Assembly: GCA_045537495.1 (NCBI GenBank)
Contig: JAZSPN010000013.1
Span: 1 to 42,662, forward strand
Length of the DNA: 42,662 bases
Source of the DNA: UBA1425 sp045537495
GTDB taxonomy: Bacteria > Bacillota > Clostridia > Oscillospirales > Acutalibacteraceae
Direction of reading: 5' to 3'
Shown here: positions 40,804-42,662 of the stretch, piece after piece
How positions within the stretch are numbered: the stretch's first letter is position 1
Layout of the letters: the number at the start of each line of letters is the position of its first letter
Notes under the pieces: model-generated
What the model saw: only the letters and a program-made list of their open reading frames with translations
Databases searched by the model: none
Told to the model about the DNA's origin: nothing
Position numbers and translations under genes: made by a program

Positions 40804-42210
40804 TCAGACGATTTCACCTTTAAGATTCCAACCCGAACGCTCGGTTATACGCACATTTACAAAGGTACCTAAGCAATTCTCGTCACTACAGAATTCAACT
40901 GACATGGCCCCCGAGGTTTTTCCGCTGAGTACTCCCTCTCGGACAACGCTGTCACAGAGTATTCTGTACGTTTTTCCGACCATTTCACTCGCTATTTGTG
41001 CAGAGTTTTCCGCCTGAAGCTGTTCAAGCTTTTTAAATCGCCTGACCTTCGTTTCGTGGGTGTCACCGTCTTCCATCTTTGCCGCAACCGTGCCTTCACG
41101 CGGTGAGTAAATGAACAAAAACAGCGATGAAAATCTGACTTCTCGGGAGAGTGACAATGTATCCTCGAATTCCTCGTCGGTTTCTCCCGGGAAACCCACA
41201 ATTACGTCACTCGTGATAAGCACATCGTCTATCTTCTCTTTGGCATACTTTACAAGAGAAAGATACTTGTCACGTGTGTACTTTCTGTTCATGACACCAA
41301 GCACTCTGTCATTTCCGCTCTGGAAGGGAAGATGCAGGTGCCTCTCGACTTTTTCACATTGAGCAATCGTGTCTATGAGCTCATGTGTGCAGTCCTTCGG
41401 ATGCGACGTCATGAATCGTATTATGAAGTCACCCTCTATCGCATTTATTTCTCTGAGAAGCTCCGAGAAGTTCATATCGCCCGAATACGAATTGACATTC
41501 TGTCCGAGAAGCGTTATTTCCTTGTACCCGTCCTTTACAACGCTTCTGACCTCGTCGAGAATCGCCTTGGAGCTTCGGCTTCTCTCTCTGCCTCTGACAT
41601 ACGGAACAATGCAGTAGCTGCAGAAGTTGTTGCATCCGTACATAATGGGAATCCACGCCTTGAAGGTGCTGTCACGCAACACCGGCATTCCCTCCGCTAT
41701 AACTCCGTCACTGTCGGGAATTTCGTAAACCTTTTTATTAAGACAGTATATTCTGTACAAAAACTCGGGCAAACGGTGCGACACATGAGTTCCGAACACG
41801 AGATCGACAAAAGGATAGCTCTTTTTTATTCTCTCGGTAACGTGCGCCTGCTGTACCATACATCCGCAAAGACAAATTTTCATATTTTTGTTTGCGGTTT
41901 TGTACTTTTTTAAAGCTCCGACATTTCCGAAGACTCTGTCCTGAGCATGTTCTCTTACAGCACAGGTGTTGTAAAGCACAAAATCCGCCTCCGACAGCTC
42001 GTCCGTCATGGTAAAACCGCACTCGCCGAGAACACCTTTGATTCTTTCGCCGTCGGACACATTACCCTGACATCCGTATGTATGAACAAACGCTTTCGGT
42101 TTATCGGAAAATCTCGCTTCGAGTACCGTTCTGACCAGCGAAGAATATTCTTTTTGACGTGCCGTTTCTTCAATTGACACCAGACTTTTTTCTAAATCGT
42201 AATGACTCAA
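40804..42210 (-). CDS. miaB: tRNA-2-methylthio-N6-dimethylallyladenosine synthase
   Basis: A 468-residue radical SAM enzyme that adds the 2-methylthio group to i6A37 in tRNA. Auxiliary-cluster Cys are 47 (TYGCQGN), 83 (NTCAVRE) and 117 (GCMVQ); the radical SAM cluster Cys are 193, 197 and 200 (YGCNNFCSYC). The C-terminal TRAM domain runs from about 408. The TTG start at 42210 has AGGAG seven bases ahead. This is the first gene of the long unit and has its own promoter (42263-42291). Confidence 0.95.
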   Translation of the reverse strand: MSHYDLEKSLVSIEETARQKEYSSLVRTVLEARFSDKPKAFVHTYGCQGNVSDGERIKGVLGECGFTMTDELSEADFVLYNTCAVREHAQDRVFGNVGALKKYKTANKNMKICLCGCMVQQAHVTERIKKSYPFVDLVFGTHVSHRLPEFLYRIYCLNKKVYEIPDSDGVIAEGMPVLRDSTFKAWIPIMYGCNNFCSYCIVPYVRGRERSRSSKAILDEVRSVVKDGYKEITLLGQNVNSYSGDMNFSELLREINAIEGDFIIRFMTSHPKDCTHELIDTIAQCEKVERHLHLPFQSGNDRVLGVMNRKYTRDKYLSLVKYAKEKIDDVLITSDVIVGFPGETDEEFEDTLSLSREVRFSSLFLFIYSPREGTVAAKMEDGDTHETKVRRFKKLEQLQAENSAQIASEMVGKTYRILCDSVVREGVLSGKTSGAMSVEFCSDENCLGTFVNVRITERSGWNLKGEIV

Positions 42211-42262
42211 CGCTAATCTCCTTCGTTATTGCATAATTAGGCATTATAATGATTCAAATTAT

Positions 42263-42291
42263 ATTATATACCAATATGCTGTCGGTTACAA
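42263..42291 (-). promoter_or_regulatory. SigA-type promoter upstream of miaB
   Basis: On the minus strand a -35 TTGTAA (42291-42286), a 17-base spacer and a perfect -10 TATAAT (42268-42263), 52 bases before the miaB start codon. It is the only strong promoter I found for the miaB-to-clpE run, so weaker internal promoters probably exist. Confidence 0.78.
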
Positions 42292-42321
42292 GAGAATTTC
42301 ATGAATTTTCAGAAAATTCAC

Positions 42322-42352
42322 AAAAAAATTCCCCGAAGAAACCTTCGGGAAA
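42322..42352 (-). terminator. Terminator of the BIG2 surface-protein gene
   Basis: On the minus strand CCCGAAG pairs with CTTCGGG around GTTT, then GAA and seven T. It lies just after the stop codon at 42368 and upstream of the miaB promoter. Confidence 0.85.
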
Positions 42353-42367
42353 CTAAGCTTCAAGATA

Positions 42368-42662
42368 TTATTTTCGTTTCTTTGAAACGGTGATTATGAT
42401 TATTATGAGTACAACCGCTGAAACCGCAACGGCAGAAACCAAAATCACCGTTTTGTTAATCGTTTTTTCGGGTGGTTGTATGACGGGGTTTCCGACGGTC
42501 ACGGTGCAGTCGGCATATGCTCCCGATGCCGCGACGGCACGTATTGTGGCGGTACCGTCTTTCAGCGCCGTAATCTTGCCTTCGCTGTCAACCGAGGCCG
42601 TTTCTTCATCGAGTGACACATAAAACACTCGTCCGTCATACGCATCGGTCGGATAAATGCTT
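42368..42662 (-). CDS. Cell-surface protein with BIG2 (Ig-like) domain, C-terminal end
   Basis: Only the last 98 or so residues are in the window; the frame runs off the right edge. They form an Ig-like BIG2 module (YPTDAYDGRVFYVSLDEE, ASVDSEGKITALKDG, TATIRAVAASGAYADCTVTV), a PP-containing linker, a membrane helix (VILVSAVAVSAVVLIIIIIT) and the basic end SKKRK. There is no LPxTG, so it is anchored by the C-terminal helix. BIG2 proteins usually have long extracellular parts involved in adhesion or binding of glycans. The terminator at 42322-42352 follows. Confidence 0.8.
   Translation of the reverse strand, partial: SIYPTDAYDGRVFYVSLDEETASVDSEGKITALKDGTATIRAVAASGAYADCTVTVGNPVIQPPEKTINKTVILVSAVAVSAVVLIIIIITVSKKRK

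Overview
The window looks like a chromosomal housekeeping segment of a low-to-mid GC, Gram-positive-type anaerobe in class Clostridia, most likely a gut Oscillospirales or Eubacteriales member. The reasons are SepF and two DivIVA-type proteins, a ClpE-like ATPase with an N-terminal zinc finger, the Firmicutes order ecfA1-ecfA2-ecfT-truA, the order miaB-RicA-like-mutS-mutL-miaA (similar to Bacillus), a two-gene transketolase, strong GGAGG-type ribosome binding sites, and frequent TTG/GTG starts. I see no phage, transposon, CRISPR array or rRNA. I recognise 44 protein genes (two cut by the window edges) and two tRNAs. All but one gene lie on the minus strand, so the window is best read from right to left. 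No gap between genes exceeds 300 bases.

Reading from the right: a cell-surface Ig-like (BIG2) protein fragment (42368-42662) ends at a terminator. A clear promoter (42263-42291) then starts a very long run of closely packed genes: miaB, a RicA/YlbF-like protein, mutS, mutL, miaA (mismatch repair and tRNA modification); a HlyD-like membrane protein, a YggS protein, sepF, a DivIVA protein with a very acidic tail, lspA, a RluD-type pseudouridine synthase (division, envelope and RNA modification); a small membrane protein, split transketolase, a second DivIVA-like protein, a lone fumarase beta-type subunit, a PiT phosphate transporter with its DUF47 partner; der, ruvC, ruvA, ruvB, glmM, a SAM methyltransferase; ecfA1, ecfA2, ecfT, truA; a DUF5711 protein, CvpA, pgsA and a ClpE-like ATPase. 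Junctions are often overlapping or only a few bases apart, which suggests translational coupling.

Below 10.1 kb the genes become accessory. tRNA-Gly(TCC) and tRNA-Arg(TCT) form a small unit with its own promoter and terminator. Next come a LicD-type transferase, an IspD-like cytidylyltransferase and a six-hairpin glycosidase-like protein, a plausible glycan-decoration unit.

The most interesting segment is 3530-6295. One promoter and one bidirectional terminator bound four genes: a secreted repeat protein, an HPr-kinase-like kinase, a PqqD-like peptide-binding protein and a signal-peptidase-like S26 protease. A perfect 26-bp palindrome sits between the first and second genes. There is no radical SAM enzyme, cyclase or obvious short precursor peptide, so this may be an uncharacterised secreted-protein or peptide modification system. 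At the left end are the only plus-strand gene (a CPBP-family membrane protein with degraded catalytic motifs), a pyrophosphatase-like/Nudix fusion, a DUF3798 lipoprotein and a truncated esterase-like gene.
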